A DNA stretch of 64,000 nucleotides from Sipunculus nudus (GCA_026874595.1 CM049315.1:35480164-35544163); one strand, 5' to 3'. Positions 10,480 to 23,098 are shown, counted from the first letter of the stretch. Program-made: numbers and translations. Notes: generated by a model not told the origin, from the sequence alone.

Positions 10480-13400
10480 ATAGTTTAAATGAGAGATTCA
10501 CATCTTTATTTGACCTGTAATAACTCTGTAGAAAAAGGCCCATGAGTTAAAATTCTATTTTGCATGAAAATGACACGCTTAATGACAAGTCAACCCTTCA
10601 TCTAGAGTACAGATATAAACGTGACATATGATTGATGAATCTCATTTTGTTGCATGCATGCTTGCTTTTACATAGAAATTAAATATGCAGGAGAAACAGG
10701 GCCCTACCTTAATCTCTAGCTTATTTAATAATCTCGGTGTTCCCTAGTGTTGACGGTTCGGCTCCTGAAGGATCGTATACTTTTTAACTCAGAAGATTGC
10801 ACCTGTCATTTGTAATGGAGCGCTGTAGGTTGAATCATGTTGAATACCGGATGTTGCTTGCTGTATTTTAAGAAACTTTACACTTACGAGTAAAAGCTCT
10901 TAATTTAATTTGATTTGCTACCTGCACCTGCCAGTTGCTCCAGCGGTATAACTATAGATCCCTTTGCTGCCGATTCCATGAGCTATCAAGACCGTCCATA
11001 GACTGACCCAGTCAAGGAATTGGCCGAGACATCATTGCTACTTCTGACAGAGCCATCAAACCGCCTCTCACTGTACAGCAACGCTGCCCATTTCATGTTA
11101 GTTATAAGAACCGGTACGGAGTTACGTCTATCGATGCATAGAATAACATTTTATTTACGCATTAAGAAGCAAGGAAATCACATTTTATTTTTAGTAGCAA
11201 GCATAAATGCCAACGCCTTGCCAAGGCTGAACAGTTCACTACTGGATGAAAATTCCATTAAAATGAAATGATATTGTACGATACTGGGTGTAGTGGGTAG
11301 GCTGCTGTTACCTCGTGGTTCACTTAGTTCTTAACTAACATTCCATCAAATCCGGCAGTGGATTTGTTGCTAGGTAAATTGGGAAGAATGATAAATCCGA
11401 AGGGAACGCCCACTAAAATCTCGGTCCAGGCAGTCCAAATTTGTCCAGGTTGCTAAGTTTATATAATTTAGCCCGAATGGGTGGCATTTTTGCTTAAAAT
11501 TTTTGGAATGAGAATTAACAATATCATACAGTGGTAATATTAGGAAGTATTTTGCATCAATGACACCAATGTTTGCTCACTTTGTTGGCAAAAAGAGCAA
11601 GGAGTGTAACTATACGATGGTAAAGTCAGTTTTAATCAGAATTCATCACAGTAGTATTAAAAACTGCCTATAACCTGCACTGTTTCGTAATGAACAAGCT
11701 AAGGTTAAAAACTTCTCGAACATGAAAACAGATACTGGTGTAGATGTATTCCCCAGCCATAGAACACACATGACAAAATTATCTAAGTGTGCGCATTTAT
11801 TATATGTTATTAACCACATCTGTTATATTTTTTAAAGTTCAAACAAACCGTCTTCCTAGTAAGCCTTGCACTCGGCGACTAAAAGCGGCATCTTACTTAG
11901 CCATTCTACTCTATGTATATCACAAGGTGTCGCAGTAAGGACGGACACCAAATATCATTATCTGTGTTAGTACCGATACATAAATATTTTCTAAATGATG
12001 TTCAATTATCTCCGAGGGTCGGTTGCGCGCCTAAGACTGTTATGTCAATGTGGTCATTATAGTCTGATGGTGTTACTCAACTGTTGAACGGTTGATATTT
12101 TTAATGAGATACCAAGCAGTGACATATGCCATTACTTTCAGTTAATTCGAGCAATACTTAAGGTTTTGGCGAATATATCCTAAGACTGAGTCGGAATGTT
12201 AACAAAATCAGTTTATATCAAAGGTCTCATTTATTTTCGCTTATACTTATTCCTAAATATGTGAATGTTAAATATATATTACCGATAATATTAAAGTAGT
12301 GAGGTGTTTCTGTTGATGTAATGTAACATTTTGCTGCATTCAATCTCACCTCCTGTCTTTTAGCCCTTTCTCCACTTATTTGATGTCCTGTTTTAACTTA
12401 AATTTTTCATGCGTATTCTAAATCGGTCTATAAAGAATGCAGTCTTCTACCCACATCTTACTTAAGAGTCTACACACGTTGGTAATTCGTTACAGGTGCC
12501 CATTTACGTACATTTTTAAAAGGAATGTTTGTAACTTCTTGCTTCCTCTGTGTTTATATGAATGCTGTAAGGGATATTTTGGTTGTAAAATGATGTTTAT
12601 AATGCATTTGCGAAGGATGTATGAACTTGTTTATCAGCATTATATTTGCACACTCAGCAATGTTGACAAACGGAAACAATTTTTAACCTGAAGTCGTAGG
12701 TTACATATATGCGGAAGTAGAAAGGTCAATTGATGCAAAACGCCATTTACACAGCCCTGGCTTATTTGACTTGCTTGCAGATGCCCTTGTTATATTTGTT
12801 TTGATGATTTTGGTGGGCCTCCAATATTGTAAACACGTTAATATTAATAAAACAAACAGCCTGTGTTTTGTGGGTTTCTGGGTTATTTTTATAAAAGCGT
12901 CAAGGCTTTAACTTTAATTTATAAAGGTCAGATATGTCATTTGGCGCCTTTCATGTGACACAAGAATGAAAATAAGAGGTCCTTCTGCACTCCGGAGCCG
13001 ACTCTGCATAATGCAAATGACTGTCTGTAGTATCTTGGGTATAAATTACGTGTGAACAGATTCTGCTGTAACACCCATGGGTATAAATACATGTGAACAT
13101 ATTATGCCTGGACACATAATATGTAAGGTGAAGGTTGCTGAAAATAATAGAGCCACATAGCGCGTGAGTGTAAGCACTGCAAGTGAACGGTTATGTATGC
13201 TGTGAATCAGTAATAAATGCTTTTGTAAACCAGAAAATTAACTACATCAGAAGACATCAGACACATATACCACTCTCCATTTACAATAACTTTCTTCTTT
13301 TTGTGATAAAATAGATTAAATCATTTGTGAGTGGTGCAACAGATGTTTTTTTTATATAGTTTGTAAAAAGTATAGGCGGGAAAATTACTGGGATCTGGAG

Positions 13401-15500
13401 ATGTGAGGGTGCTGTCGGCCGGACCTTTTTAATTCAGCAGGAAAAATCGGCTGCAAAAATCTTTGACAATGGCTAGCATTTTGCGGCCGGATATTTTGGC
13501 ATAATTGATGACGGGACCGAAAAAATAGCTGATTTACAATCTAGTTTTCCTTCTTTTTATTATTCCTAATGCCAAAAACAATCTTGGAGAAGAAATAAAA
13601 ACTGACCATAATGAACGGAAAACCCGGATCTGCATCGAAAATCGGTAGGTGTGCGAACACACTCGGCCGCACTGACTTGCAGATTTTTAAAGAAAGTTTG
13701 TCATGGAACCTGACGTTGAATTACATTAACGTCAAGGAAACTTGTAGCACGGAATGCAGAGCAAGCCCCCTCGAACGATAATAACAGGAAAACACGTCAA
13801 CTGTATTTGTACATTTATTATATTTAAAATGGCTTATGGACGTTTATATCAAAGGTTTCAGAGTAAAATAATGTTTACCTGACTTAATTTTTCCTTAACT
13901 CACTGTAATATATTCCGTTTGTCGACTGACGGCTTTGAAACCACCGTGCGGCCTTCTGACCATGCATCCATATAATTAAGCGGTACGGCCTTTTCACACT
14001 AGGCGGCGTGCGCGTAGCCGTTAGTCAGCTTCGGCCTTAAATGCGCGTTTTTCTAAACTATGTTTAATTTTTATCATGGCAAGTTTTCAGTGAACTGTTT
14101 GTTGGGGCTATAGCAAGCTGTTATCAGTTATATCGCTTTATCAACGACTTAAGGCAACAATCTGACCTATGTTTATTATCTGGAAAACTCCCGCGTTTTT
14201 GGAAACACGTGCGGTTTTTGTCAATATTCATTCAAACGAGGCAGCTAGTTATGAGAACCTGTCCAATAGGAAAACGGCTTGCTAAGATAATGGCGAACAG
14301 AAGGATCATTATCTCGGAAGCCTATTCTGTTTGGAAAATTATACTGTTAAGCGTTTCAGGTACCTGGCAAGTAATATTTTCTACCCAAACTTTAAAAAAA
14401 AACCCAAAGAAGAAAATTGATGCATCACTTATACACAGTTGTAACTTTTTCAACGGATATTTAGGTCGCGCAAAATTATTTTGCGGGACGCGTATTTTGC
14501 ACTTCAAAAATGAATGATTTTCCTTTGACTGAAGTAGCCTAGCACTTTAGTCTTGACCGAGACTCAAAGAAAGTCAGCCTGCACTAGAAATAGTAGATGA
14601 GACGCTGGCTTAAGAGTGTACAATGTGCCTCCCCAGCTGGTGCAATAGGGAGCAGCAATATAATTTTGGTATCCTTGTATGATGGTCCTTTTGATGATAT
14701 AAGTAGTTACCCTGGTTGTTCCTACAAAAAATCCGTATCTTTTTTGTGTAACATGCAGCGACAGAACACGGAAATTTAGATCCCGAGATGAGACAAGCAA
14801 CAACTGACATAAACCGAAATACACCTAGTCACATCTGCATTTGTAATCATTTGTAAAATCACAGGCGCTCAGATTGCAACATGTTAAAGTTTTGGATTTC
14901 TTACTCTCCTGGGGTTAACGCAAACAGGTCACCCTTGTCTATCAAAGAATCACATACCGCCGTGCGAGTCTGTCAACTGGTCTGTAACTGATATGATTTT
15001 ACTCTGCATGTGTATGCAAACCATGTAGCATGATTTAATAAAAATGTTCTGGTCTGCAATGGAGTTCTGAGGTTAATCCTTCTTATTCCGTAAGGTTTTG
15101 CAGGAGCATGCTCACTGTGCGTTATGTCCGTTGGCTGTGCCTGGTTCCAGTGAACCAGCCTTTCCCCCTTTTTTTCTCCTAGTTCAAATCACATACATTC
15201 CAGAGTCTCAGACGGTTATCAGCTAATCTTTACAGTTATCCTCTCGGATGAGAGTATACTTTAAGATTGCCCATAAATCATTAGGTGTCAGTCGTTACCG
15301 CTAGATATCGCCATTGTAGTTGAAAGTTCTTTTAAAGACTTTATGACACTTGTGAACAAGCTTCATGAATGGTGTTTTGAAGAAATATTGATCCAACAGT
15401 AATTTTGTAACTGATTGCGAGCTCGAGTCTGCATGTCACGTGTGTTTTAGCACTGACATGGCATGTCTAACAAACTGCCAAATATATAATTGTGAAGACA
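10480..15500. other. Five-kilobase stretch with no supported gene
   Basis: AT-rich DNA with scattered open frames (11020-11271, 12437-12691, 14209-14517) that resemble no family, lack splice context and have ordinary composition. Small structures only: a two-unit direct repeat of GGGTATAAATTACGTGTGAACA near 13038 and 13079, and a weak inverted CTGACGGC/GCCGTTAGTCAG pair at about 13923 and 14017 in a locally GC-rich patch (13380-14040). Confidence 0.6.
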
Positions 15501-15534
15501 ATCTAAGGAATACTAGCGGCATTTACACCTGACG

Positions 15535-15650
15535 GATTCAGATTGACGCTGAAGTAAAATAAATAGTATAAGGGGCATTCAGATGAGAGCTGAAGTGAAA
15601 TAATAGTATATGAGTGAATCAGATAAATGTTGAAGTAAATTAATAGCTTG
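15535..15650. repeat. Three-unit minisatellite
   Basis: Three diverged units of about 40 bp, each with ATTCAGAT, GCTGAAGTAAA and ATAGTAT variants in tandem. Confidence 0.7.
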
Positions 15651-15949
15651 ACTGCTTTTACCATACTTATTTTGGCAATACCGCCATGTCCCCGGCAGCC
15701 ATCCAGCATTCGTGATATGTCCAGGTGCATCCAGTTATTTTTTGGCGAAAAAAATGTGAAGGAATTAATTTTAGTACCATCCTCTTGGTGACAAGTGATT
15801 ATTTTTATATAGGGTATATAGGGTGGATGAACAAGTCTTGGAGGATTTCCCTAAATGGTAGAAAACACATGATCAATATGATTAGCCCACAGCTGTAGTT
15901 TGGGTTATGAAAATTCAATAATGCCTTCAACAAGTGTTTATAGTTAATG

Positions 15950-15955
<6 letters not shown>

Positions 15956-16015
<60 letters not shown>
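15956..16015. repeat. (AT)n microsatellite
   Basis: About 30 uninterrupted AT units. Confidence 0.95.
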
Positions 16016-16020
<5 letters not shown>

Positions 16021-16048
16021 CTATACATAATCATTTTGTCGAATATAA

Positions 16049-16065
16049 CGCACGCACGCACGCAC

Positions 16066-16115
<50 letters not shown>
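16049..16115. repeat. Compound (CACG)n-(AT)n microsatellite
   Basis: Four CGCA units (16049-16066) followed by about 23 TA units. Confidence 0.9.
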
Positions 16116-16118
<3 letters not shown>

Positions 16119-16160
16119 AATGCAATAATAACTCGCCTAACGACCTCGGATTAGCGAACA

Positions 16161-16162
<2 letters not shown>

Positions 16163-16206
<44 letters not shown>

Positions 16207-16209
16207 ATA
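16163..16209. repeat. (AT)n microsatellite
   Basis: TA dinucleotides, interrupted by TTTATATTT near 16192. Confidence 0.9.
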
Positions 16210-16439
16210 AAACGCCCGAATCTGTCCCTGGAAGCCGAGTCCTTTTCTTAACCCCTCTCTCCCACCATTTCATGTAGCTACTTAAGTGGTCTTTCCCTTA
16301 GATGCCATATACATGGAGAGTTATTTCTTAAAGCTAATGTCATATATGCACGATTCTCTCAAAATGTATCCATGCATTGCTCCCCGATAAAAAATTAATT
16401 CTTTGACCCTATATAACATGACAAAACATGCATTAACTT

Positions 16440-16782
16440 ATATAGTTCACCAACAGTGTTAAAACATTCTAATTGAAATTAACCCTCTTTAATTTTAAGA
16501 GGCATAAAACAATTAAGAATTAGTAAAATCTCCGAATAGATATGCTTTGAGCTTTTTCCCAAAAAGTTCTTTATTGTCACAGTTCTTAATGACAGTAAGT
16601 AGTTGATTCCAACAGCGAGGCCAAGCAACTGAAAAACTACGAGATACGAAGGGTTTTTGAGTTGTTTTTGAACAATGAGGTTCATTTGTCTAGATTCTGG
16701 TGATTTTGTGATGTGATTTCTTAAAGACCATCACAAGAAGTATGAATTCACATCTTTAATGAATTTGTAACCAGTGCAGGTT
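16440..16782 (-). pseudogene. LINE 3'-end fragment (CR1/Jockey-type RT C-terminus)
   Basis: On the minus strand a broken reading carries LHWLQIH (about 16780), then KPFVSRSFSVAWPRCWNQL and ELFGKKLKAYLF. This is the signature at the end of CR1/Jockey-group reverse transcriptases (R-S-F-S-x-A-x-P-x-x-W-N-x-L ... FK-x-x-LK-x-x-LF). An in-frame stop follows LQIH and more stops lie before the KPF segment. It is distinct from the LINE immediately to the right, which has its own C-terminal motif at 17160-17300, so it is a separate 5'-truncated insertion. Dead copy. Confidence 0.7.
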
Positions 16783-16814
16783 ATACAGTGTATCAAACGC
16801 ACCGTCGAACTTGC

Positions 16815-19200
16815 GTTTACCTAATTTATTTATTTATTTCAAATATCTTTTACCAGGATAGCCTATATTCAGCTCATTTGCTGGTTTTCAACAGGGTCCT
16901 GGATAAAGTTAGAAAATATAAAATGAATAAAATATACATCATACAGATACAGATTAAACATGACATAGTGCTATATATATTAAATACATAGTTCGATACA
17001 TAGCGCGAACGATTAAAAGATGTTATGCAGTAATGGAACATAGTCGTTACATAGAAGACATTTAAAATAAAATAAAATACATACCAATCTCATGAAATTG
17101 ATGGAAGGTAGATTTATGGTAATATACAAGTTAGAATAATATAATATTGTGCTATCGTCGCATCAAACATCTATATAAACGCTTAAAATGGTCGTGATCT
17201 GCGGCATACTTTAAGGATAAAGGCAGCTGATTCCATAGATATGGACCTGCATTGCTAAAACAAGATTTAAAACGTGCACGCCTGGGCCTGGAAAAATCCA
17301 ATTATGGCTGTCAGAAGACCATGTTTCAAATGGCATCCGTTGCAACCTGAGAACAGGTTCGTCTTAAGACAAACATTTATATACAATCGAACACATAAAA
17401 TTTCGATACCTTTCTTCCACAGTCATCCAATCTAGATGTTTAATTAATGGCGCAGACAAAGTGTTATTGTCAAATTTTTTTGTGACGACGCGTGCGACTT
17501 TTTTTTCTTAAGCTTTTGGACTCTATTTAAATAAGATTTAAAACAATTACCTCAAACAGATATGCAGTAATCTATGTGACTTTGAAAAAGGGCAAAACAT
17601 ACGTTATTCAGGCTGGTAGTCGACTGTATATTACTGAGGCGAAAGAGTATTTTTAATTAAGATTTTAATTTTTTCGCATAGAAGCTGAATATGCTCTCTC
17701 CAAGTCAGATTAGAGTCAATGATAAAACCTAATAATTTCGTACTCTGGATAATGTTATATCATTTATAATGATCTCTAAATCGGGAGATCGGGTTTTCCG
17801 ATTTTGGCCGAATAAAATTACCGTGGATTTTTCAGGGTTTATACAAAGTCGGTGATTATGTAACCACTTAAGAGCGATGTCAATAACTTTCCCGAGGCGG
17901 TTAGTCGCCTCAGTGGGTGAATCTGAGGAAGTATATATTGAGATGTCATCAGCATATATCATACATTTCTATTTTATATATTTAGGCAAGTCATTAATAT
18001 ACACAAGGAATAAAACCGGACCTAGAATTGTGTCTCGAGGAATCCCGTTATTCAAAACGCACTCTTCAGAGAGTTCTCCATTCACACATACTAATAGACT
18101 TTTATCGGGTCTAGAAGTATTATTGGTTGATTTAGATGGTATTAAATGCTTTAAGGTCTTCCAGATTCCGCCTGATTTCGAATTATTATACAAGATTAAT
18201 TTATTGTAATATTGACGACGAGCTTTACGTATTTCTTTAGTAACTTGGTTTCAAAGACATCTATAAAATTTCCAGTCGCGGGTACTATTAGTTAGTTTAG
18301 CTTTCCTATGGGCGGATTCTCTGGAGTGTATCATATTAAGTACTGCATAATATACCATGCACCATTTTATAAAATGGTGCATGAGTGTTACATATTTTAA
18401 TAAATTCATAGAGCCACATTTGCCATGCTAAGTTTATATCTGTTTTTGCGAGGCGTGAGTAAGAAATGTAGATGAAAGTAATTCATCAATAAATTTGATC
18501 CTGTCAAATCGAAGGAGGCTACGAATAAATACTGACTTAGAAGATTTATTCTGTGGTTGTTTATTTAGTACAGCCCTAACGAGAAAATGTTCACATAGGC
18601 TTATGGGATACATAGCCGAGGTTGAGAACATATTTGGATCAGACGTTGAAATGAAATCTATAATCGTAGAAGACGTCGGACTTACTCTGGTTTGCTCGGT
18701 TATTATTTGATGAAAGCCAAACATTTTCTCTTACACATATAATTAGCTGTTGTAACCTTATCGTGACATTTGTAATCAACATTAAAATCGCCCAACAAAA
18801 TAGCGTGCTTATAACTACTAACAGCTTCTCCAACAATATTTCACAGTTCATCAATGTAATCAACGTTAGCACTAGGTGGTCTGTAAATTGAACCGATTAA
18901 AAACTTTTTCATACCGACGTTAACAGTTACCCAAACACTTTCTACAACGTTGCCTTTAAAGGAAATACGCTCTGGTTTCAATGTTTGTAAAACATAAGTG
19001 ACGACGCCACCACCTTGCCGGTTCCTATTAGATCTGAAGAGAGTATAATTATCAATACGAAGCTCAGAATCAGTTATAATTTTATCGAGCCAAGATTCAG
19101 TAAATGTGAAAAGGGGGTGTAAGACGCGAGAAAATTAAACGATTTTCATCTAATTTTCGGAGCATGCTACGAACATTCAGGTGAGCTTACAGTGTACCTT
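16815..19200 (-). mobile_element. 5'-truncated, internally deleted LINE (CR1/Jockey-type, endonuclease + RT)
   Basis: Minus-strand pieces in order: endonuclease from about 19170 (LNVRSMLRKLDE, FTESWLD, GGGVVTYV, LIGSIYRPPSA, LLGDFNVDY) to about 18560 (SSTIIDFIST, then LCEHFLV where S-D-H is expected); the endonuclease-RT linker (HRKAKLTNSTRDWK, about 18300); then GIPRDTILGPVLFLVYINDLP at about 18040-17975, MIYADDISIY (catalytic Asp pair, about 17950), and the tail RARFKSCFSNAGPYLWNQLPLSLKY (about 17290-17200). The RT region between the linker and GIPRDTILGP is far too short and lacks the first catalytic Asp, so an internal deletion is inferred. A TGA near 18856, frame changes and several stops in the C-terminal part kill the frame. 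The 3'UTR (16815-17160) ends in a TTTATTTATTT-like run on the plus strand. Confidence 0.8.
18356..18383. repeat. Perfect 28-bp palindrome
   Basis: CATGCACCATTTTA is followed at once by its reverse complement. It lies inside the LINE between endonuclease and RT. Confidence 0.95.
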
Positions 19201-19249
19201 TGGAGGCAGAACGATTTAGTATGAGTTTAAATGGAGGATAGGTATCAAC

Positions 19250-19799
19250 ATCAGCAGTGATTGTACGAGACTGGTCCAAATTGATGTCGTAGATCGGATG
19301 AAGTGGGAGTGTTACTGCTAAACAAATGAGTACTTCATATAGCGTCTTGTATAGAATCAGTAGTCAGTAAAATGTATTGCCACTAATAATATAGTAAAAC
19401 GATCAGATCCAAGTTTCAGTGTGTCATCCACTTTAAGGCATTACATTTAACCTTCATTACATTTAACACTTTGGCTGCAAAGTTCTGTATTTTCTATGCC
19501 GGCTTAGAGATTGAACTACTAGATCTGTAAATATGACATTTTCATCATCCAAGTGCGACATAACTAATGCCTGCACAAGTGTTTAACAAGAATCTGTATT
19601 CGGATTTTTTTTTCAATAGTAAAAGATGCTTAAAAAGTCTGAGATTTAAATCACTGTCCCTCCTGTAAGAGAAAGGAAAGTTTTCTCTGAAATCTTTCTT
19701 TTTGCGATCACAATCTCTTAACTTTTACAACATTTCAAAACCATCTTATTTACAACATTACATAAACATCTCGTTTACAACATTTCATAAAATTTCGAT
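19250..19799. other. Spacer between LINE and gypsy remnants
   Basis: On the minus strand CTTACAGGAGGGACAG (19668-19653) could be a polypurine-like tract after RNase H, but what follows (TGATTTAAATC) does not match the family LTR start. Otherwise no feature. Confidence 0.4.
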
Positions 19800-20677
19800 G
19801 AGCAATCAGCAAGTATATTGTCTTTCCCTTTAATGTGTCTAATTTCAAGATTAAAATCCTGTAAAAACAAACTCCAACTCAACAATCTTTGATTTTTACA
19901 CTTTAACTTGTTCATGAACGTGAGGGGATTGTGATCACTGGAGACAATGAAAGGCTTGACTGATGAAGTAACATAAACTTCAAAATGTAGCCAAAATCAA
20001 AGGCAAACATTCTTTTTTAATACTGGAGTAGTTTATCTGGTTTGTATTAAACTTTCTTAAAAAGTAACAAATTTGATGATCTATTCCATCACTGCCTTCC
20101 TGTAACAACACAGCACCAGCAGCAGAGTCACTAGCTGTACACGATGAGGTCATCAATATATGCGTCGCATCCCTGGATGTCCTTGACAACCATATGGATA
20201 AGGCGCTGGAACGTGGCCGGCGAGTTTTTCATGCCAAACGGCATATCTTTATACCGGTACAGTCCTTGCTGCGTCACAGATGCGGACACTTCTTACGCTC
20301 GTTCTGTCAGCGGAACTTGCCAGAATCCTTTAAACAGATCAAACCTGGAAACATATCTGGAGCTACCGACTCTATGAATGCAATCATCGATCCTCTGAAT
20401 CGTGAACGTGTGAGTCTTGGTGACAGAGTTCATTTTTCAATTATCTGTGCACATACGGTAATACCATAAGGTGTGAGCACAAGAATACATGGTGAACTCC
20501 AGTTACTGTTACTAGGTTCAATAAAATCGTTGTCCAGCAAAATATTTAACCTTTTCTTGTAGATATTTTTGCTTCTGGATTCAGTCTATAAGGATGCTGC
20601 TTGACTGAGCTTGCCTCGCCAACATCGACGTCATGGCGCAATATGTTTCGTCGCGTTGGAATCTCACTAAACAAATG
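19800..20677 (-). pseudogene. RT fused to RNase H by internal deletion (Gmr1-like element)
   Basis: RT begins at about 20670 (EIPTRRNILRHDVDVGEA, then KQHPYRLNPE) and is followed, with frame changes, to MPFGMKNSPATFQRL (about 20250-20200) and AYIDDLIVYS (20163-20134) with an intact Y-x-DD box. Immediately after, without the RT thumb and connection, comes ASDSAAGAVLLQEGSDGID (from about 20135) of RNase H. RNase H then runs through SSDHNPLTFMNKLKCKNQRLL (about 19910) to IRHIKGKDNILADCSS (about 19800). About 100 codons normally lie between these points, so a deletion of some 300 bp is inferred. Several stops. Confidence 0.8.
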
Positions 20678-21000
20678 TTAATAATTCTGCAGTCTTGAGG
20701 TCTTGTTGTTGTTGTGCGGTAAGGTGTGACAGTTTGGCATCCAGGTTGTTAACCACGTCTGAGATTTTAGTGGTACTGTTCCACACTGAATGTCTACATC
20801 ACACTTACAATCAGCATCTACTTTAACTGGGTCAGGGTAAGGTTTTACACAGTTAACAGTAGTAACATTATGTACAACATCTGATGTGCTATTTCTGATA
20901 TAATATGGTTTCAACATGTTAATATGGCCCAGTTTTTTTTCTTACGCCTATCTGGTGTTAACAGTATATAATTTAAATCACTGACTTTATTGTCAGCAAT
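20678..21000 (-). pseudogene. Integrase C-terminal tail and linker to RT (Gmr1-like element)
   Basis: Minus-strand reading gives DNKVSDLNYIL, TPDRRKK, then HINMLKPYYIRNS (Met codon 20917-20915), the usual end of Gmr1-type integrases. It continues through an acidic linker (KVDADCKCDVD) toward LDAKLSHL-like text and directly into the RT start. It proves that integrase precedes RT in one transcript. Confidence 0.75.
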
Positions 21001-21179
21001 GTTTAAGACCAAAATACCTAGCTTGCAGAGGTCTTTGTTTTTATTTTTCTTTGTGCAGATTTTAGATTAGACTTTGCAATCTCACAAGCATTGTGTAGTT
21101 TAGTGCGAAAGTCTGAGACAAACTGCAATAAACTAAGAGAATCAGGATTTTCACACAAGAGTTTTTTTTAGAAGTTATA

Positions 21180-22140
21180 ATGGACCGCGACCTGAGTGTT
21201 CAAAACTAGTTCAAAGGGACTTAAGCCCAAGGACTCCTGAAAGGATTCTCTAACAGCAGACAGCAATAGGTGGATTCCTTTAACCCAGTCTTTCTGCGTG
21301 TCATAGCAATAAGTCCTGATAATGGTTTTAATGTCTGGTGAAAATGCTTAAGGGCGCCCTGACTTTCAGGATGGTATGGCGAAGAGCTGAACTGTTTTAT
21401 ACCTAGCACAAGCATAAAATGCTGGAATAAGACAGACATAAAATTAGACCTTTGGTCAGACTGGACAGATTTTGGTAATCCTAACAGTGTAAAACAGCCT
21501 TATTTACAGCCCTGGCAACACTTTTGGTTTTAATTTTGCGAAATGGTGTTGCCTCTGTCCGTATTTTGTTTTTGGCAGTGGTCCAACACTATCAACAATA
21601 ATCCTACTTAATGGTTCCTCAAAAGCAGGAATAGGCCTAAGTGGGGCTTTAGAAGGATTCTGTTTGGGCTTGCCTACCATCTGGCATGTGTGGCAGGATT
21701 TACAGTATTATAAAACATCTAACCTTAGATTAGGCCAATAGAAGTGTGTACTAACTTTCTGATAAGTTTTATTAATCCCTAAATGGCCAGACAAAGGAGC
21801 CTCATGTGCCATGCTTAGGATTTCATTGCGATAGCTTTTGGGCACTGCTATTTGATGTTTGGTGGCCAACTCATCATCAGCGCATGCATCAGGTGGTCGC
21901 ATTTACGCACATGCACTCCATTTTTAACATACAAACAAACAGGGTTTTGTGACAGTTTGTGACTTTTGAGACTGCCCTGGGAAACAAACATGAACTATCA
22001 GGATCCTTATGCTGTTCCGCGATAAGTTCTGACCTTAAAAATGCTGCATCCTGTACGGGCGAGTCATCAGACGAATCACTAGTGACTCCCAGAGTCATAT
22101 TATCTGGACCATTATCCTCATGTGTGTTTTTCTTGGCCAT
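21180..22140 (-). pseudogene. Integrase of the Gmr1-like element, with internal deletion and lost catalytic Glu
   Basis: 22140-21889 is the linker (SELIAEQHKDPD). The HHCC finger follows (HEAPLSGH and, after a TAA at 21707, CKSCHTC with Cys pair 21695-21684). The core has Asp at 21593-21591 (IIVDSVGPLPKTKYG), the second Asp at 21477-21475 (QSDQRSNFMS), and GIKQFSSSPYHPESQGALKHFHQ, where the codon 21349-21347 is Lys in place of the catalytic Glu. Only about 38 codons separate the two Asp residues, shorter than usual in the family, and the sequence between is scrambled, so a deletion of roughly 20 codons is inferred. Cannot be catalytic. Confidence 0.8.
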
Positions 22141-22212
22141 AGATCAAGTTACAGCAAATGAATTATACAAACCAGGAATTTCCTGATTTTCAGGATCATA
22201 GTCCCTATCAAG

Positions 22213-22897
22213 TTACGGCTTTTCTGTCACTCTTGGTAAGGGCTGTACTTTTTCTCCCGCAACATCATTGCCTAGTAGCAACTGAATTCCCTTAAAGGGC
22301 AAAGTAGTTCTTATGCCCACATTAATATTCCCAGAAATCAAATCTGACTTTAAATGCACACTGTGAAGCGGAACTAAAGTGTGCCCGTCCGAAAAAAACA
22401 CCTTTAACAAGTGCATGTGCACCAGTAAAAGAACTATCAGAAAATGGCAAAGTGTTTGATAACATGAGGGTTTGGCCTGAACCAGTGTCCCTCAAAATTC
22501 TAATAGGGGTAGAATATGAAAAATCACTTGAAAGTGACATTAACCCATAATGTGCAAAAGGCTCAAATAACTCAATTTCAGGGTCAGGAGAGGAATCTAC
22601 TACCTCAATTTCATCAAACAAAGAATTGACACTGACAGTGTCAGCCATAAACTGTTTTTCAGAGTCACCAAAGGAATCTACCTCCTTATTACAATCCTTA
22701 TTACAATCAAACTCCTCATGGTTGTCTACAATGAAATTTTCCTCAGCCGAAACAAACTTCTGTTTGTCATAAGAGCACCTGGCCTCATTTGAAATACTCT
22801 CGCAATAGTCATTAAAGGACGTAGTCTTATTTAGAGAAAAACTCCTCGCTGTAGTCCTGAAATAACCTAGCCACATTAAATTCCTTGCATCAATCAA
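22213..22897 (-). pseudogene. Aspartic protease region of the Gmr1-like element, frameshifted
   Basis: The frame from 22897 carries an acidic linker, then ILRDTGSGQTLM (catalytic Asp codon 22489-22487) and LPFSDSSFTGAHALVKGV. A frame change near 22400 moves reading to the 22422-22213 frame, which holds the second half of the protease (VHLKSDLISG, GIQLLLGNDVAGEKV). The LLLGND motif is the usual protease end in this clade. Together they are one retropepsin-like domain split by an indel. Confidence 0.8.
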
Positions 22898-23098
22898 ATG
22901 AGGTTTTTACCCGCAAGCCACGGATCCTTCTTCGGAGTCAGACGGCACGTTGGCCTCCATGACATCAAACTCTTTTTAGAGTAAAGAAAGGAGTTGTTCA
23001 TCATATTTACATGAAAAGACCTTGGCCCTTGCACTATGCTATGCATAGATTTTGAAACAATCAGAAGGTTTGCTATTTGGTTTATTTGCAAGTTTCCA

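Noticed and set aside
10980-12700. Open frames 11020-11271 and 12437-12691 as genes
   Set aside because: Chance-length frames with no recognisable domains and ordinary AT-rich composition.
19640-19670. 3' LTR of the Gmr1-like element after the AGGAGGGACAG tract
   Set aside because: The following sequence does not match the family's LTR start or the solo LTR.
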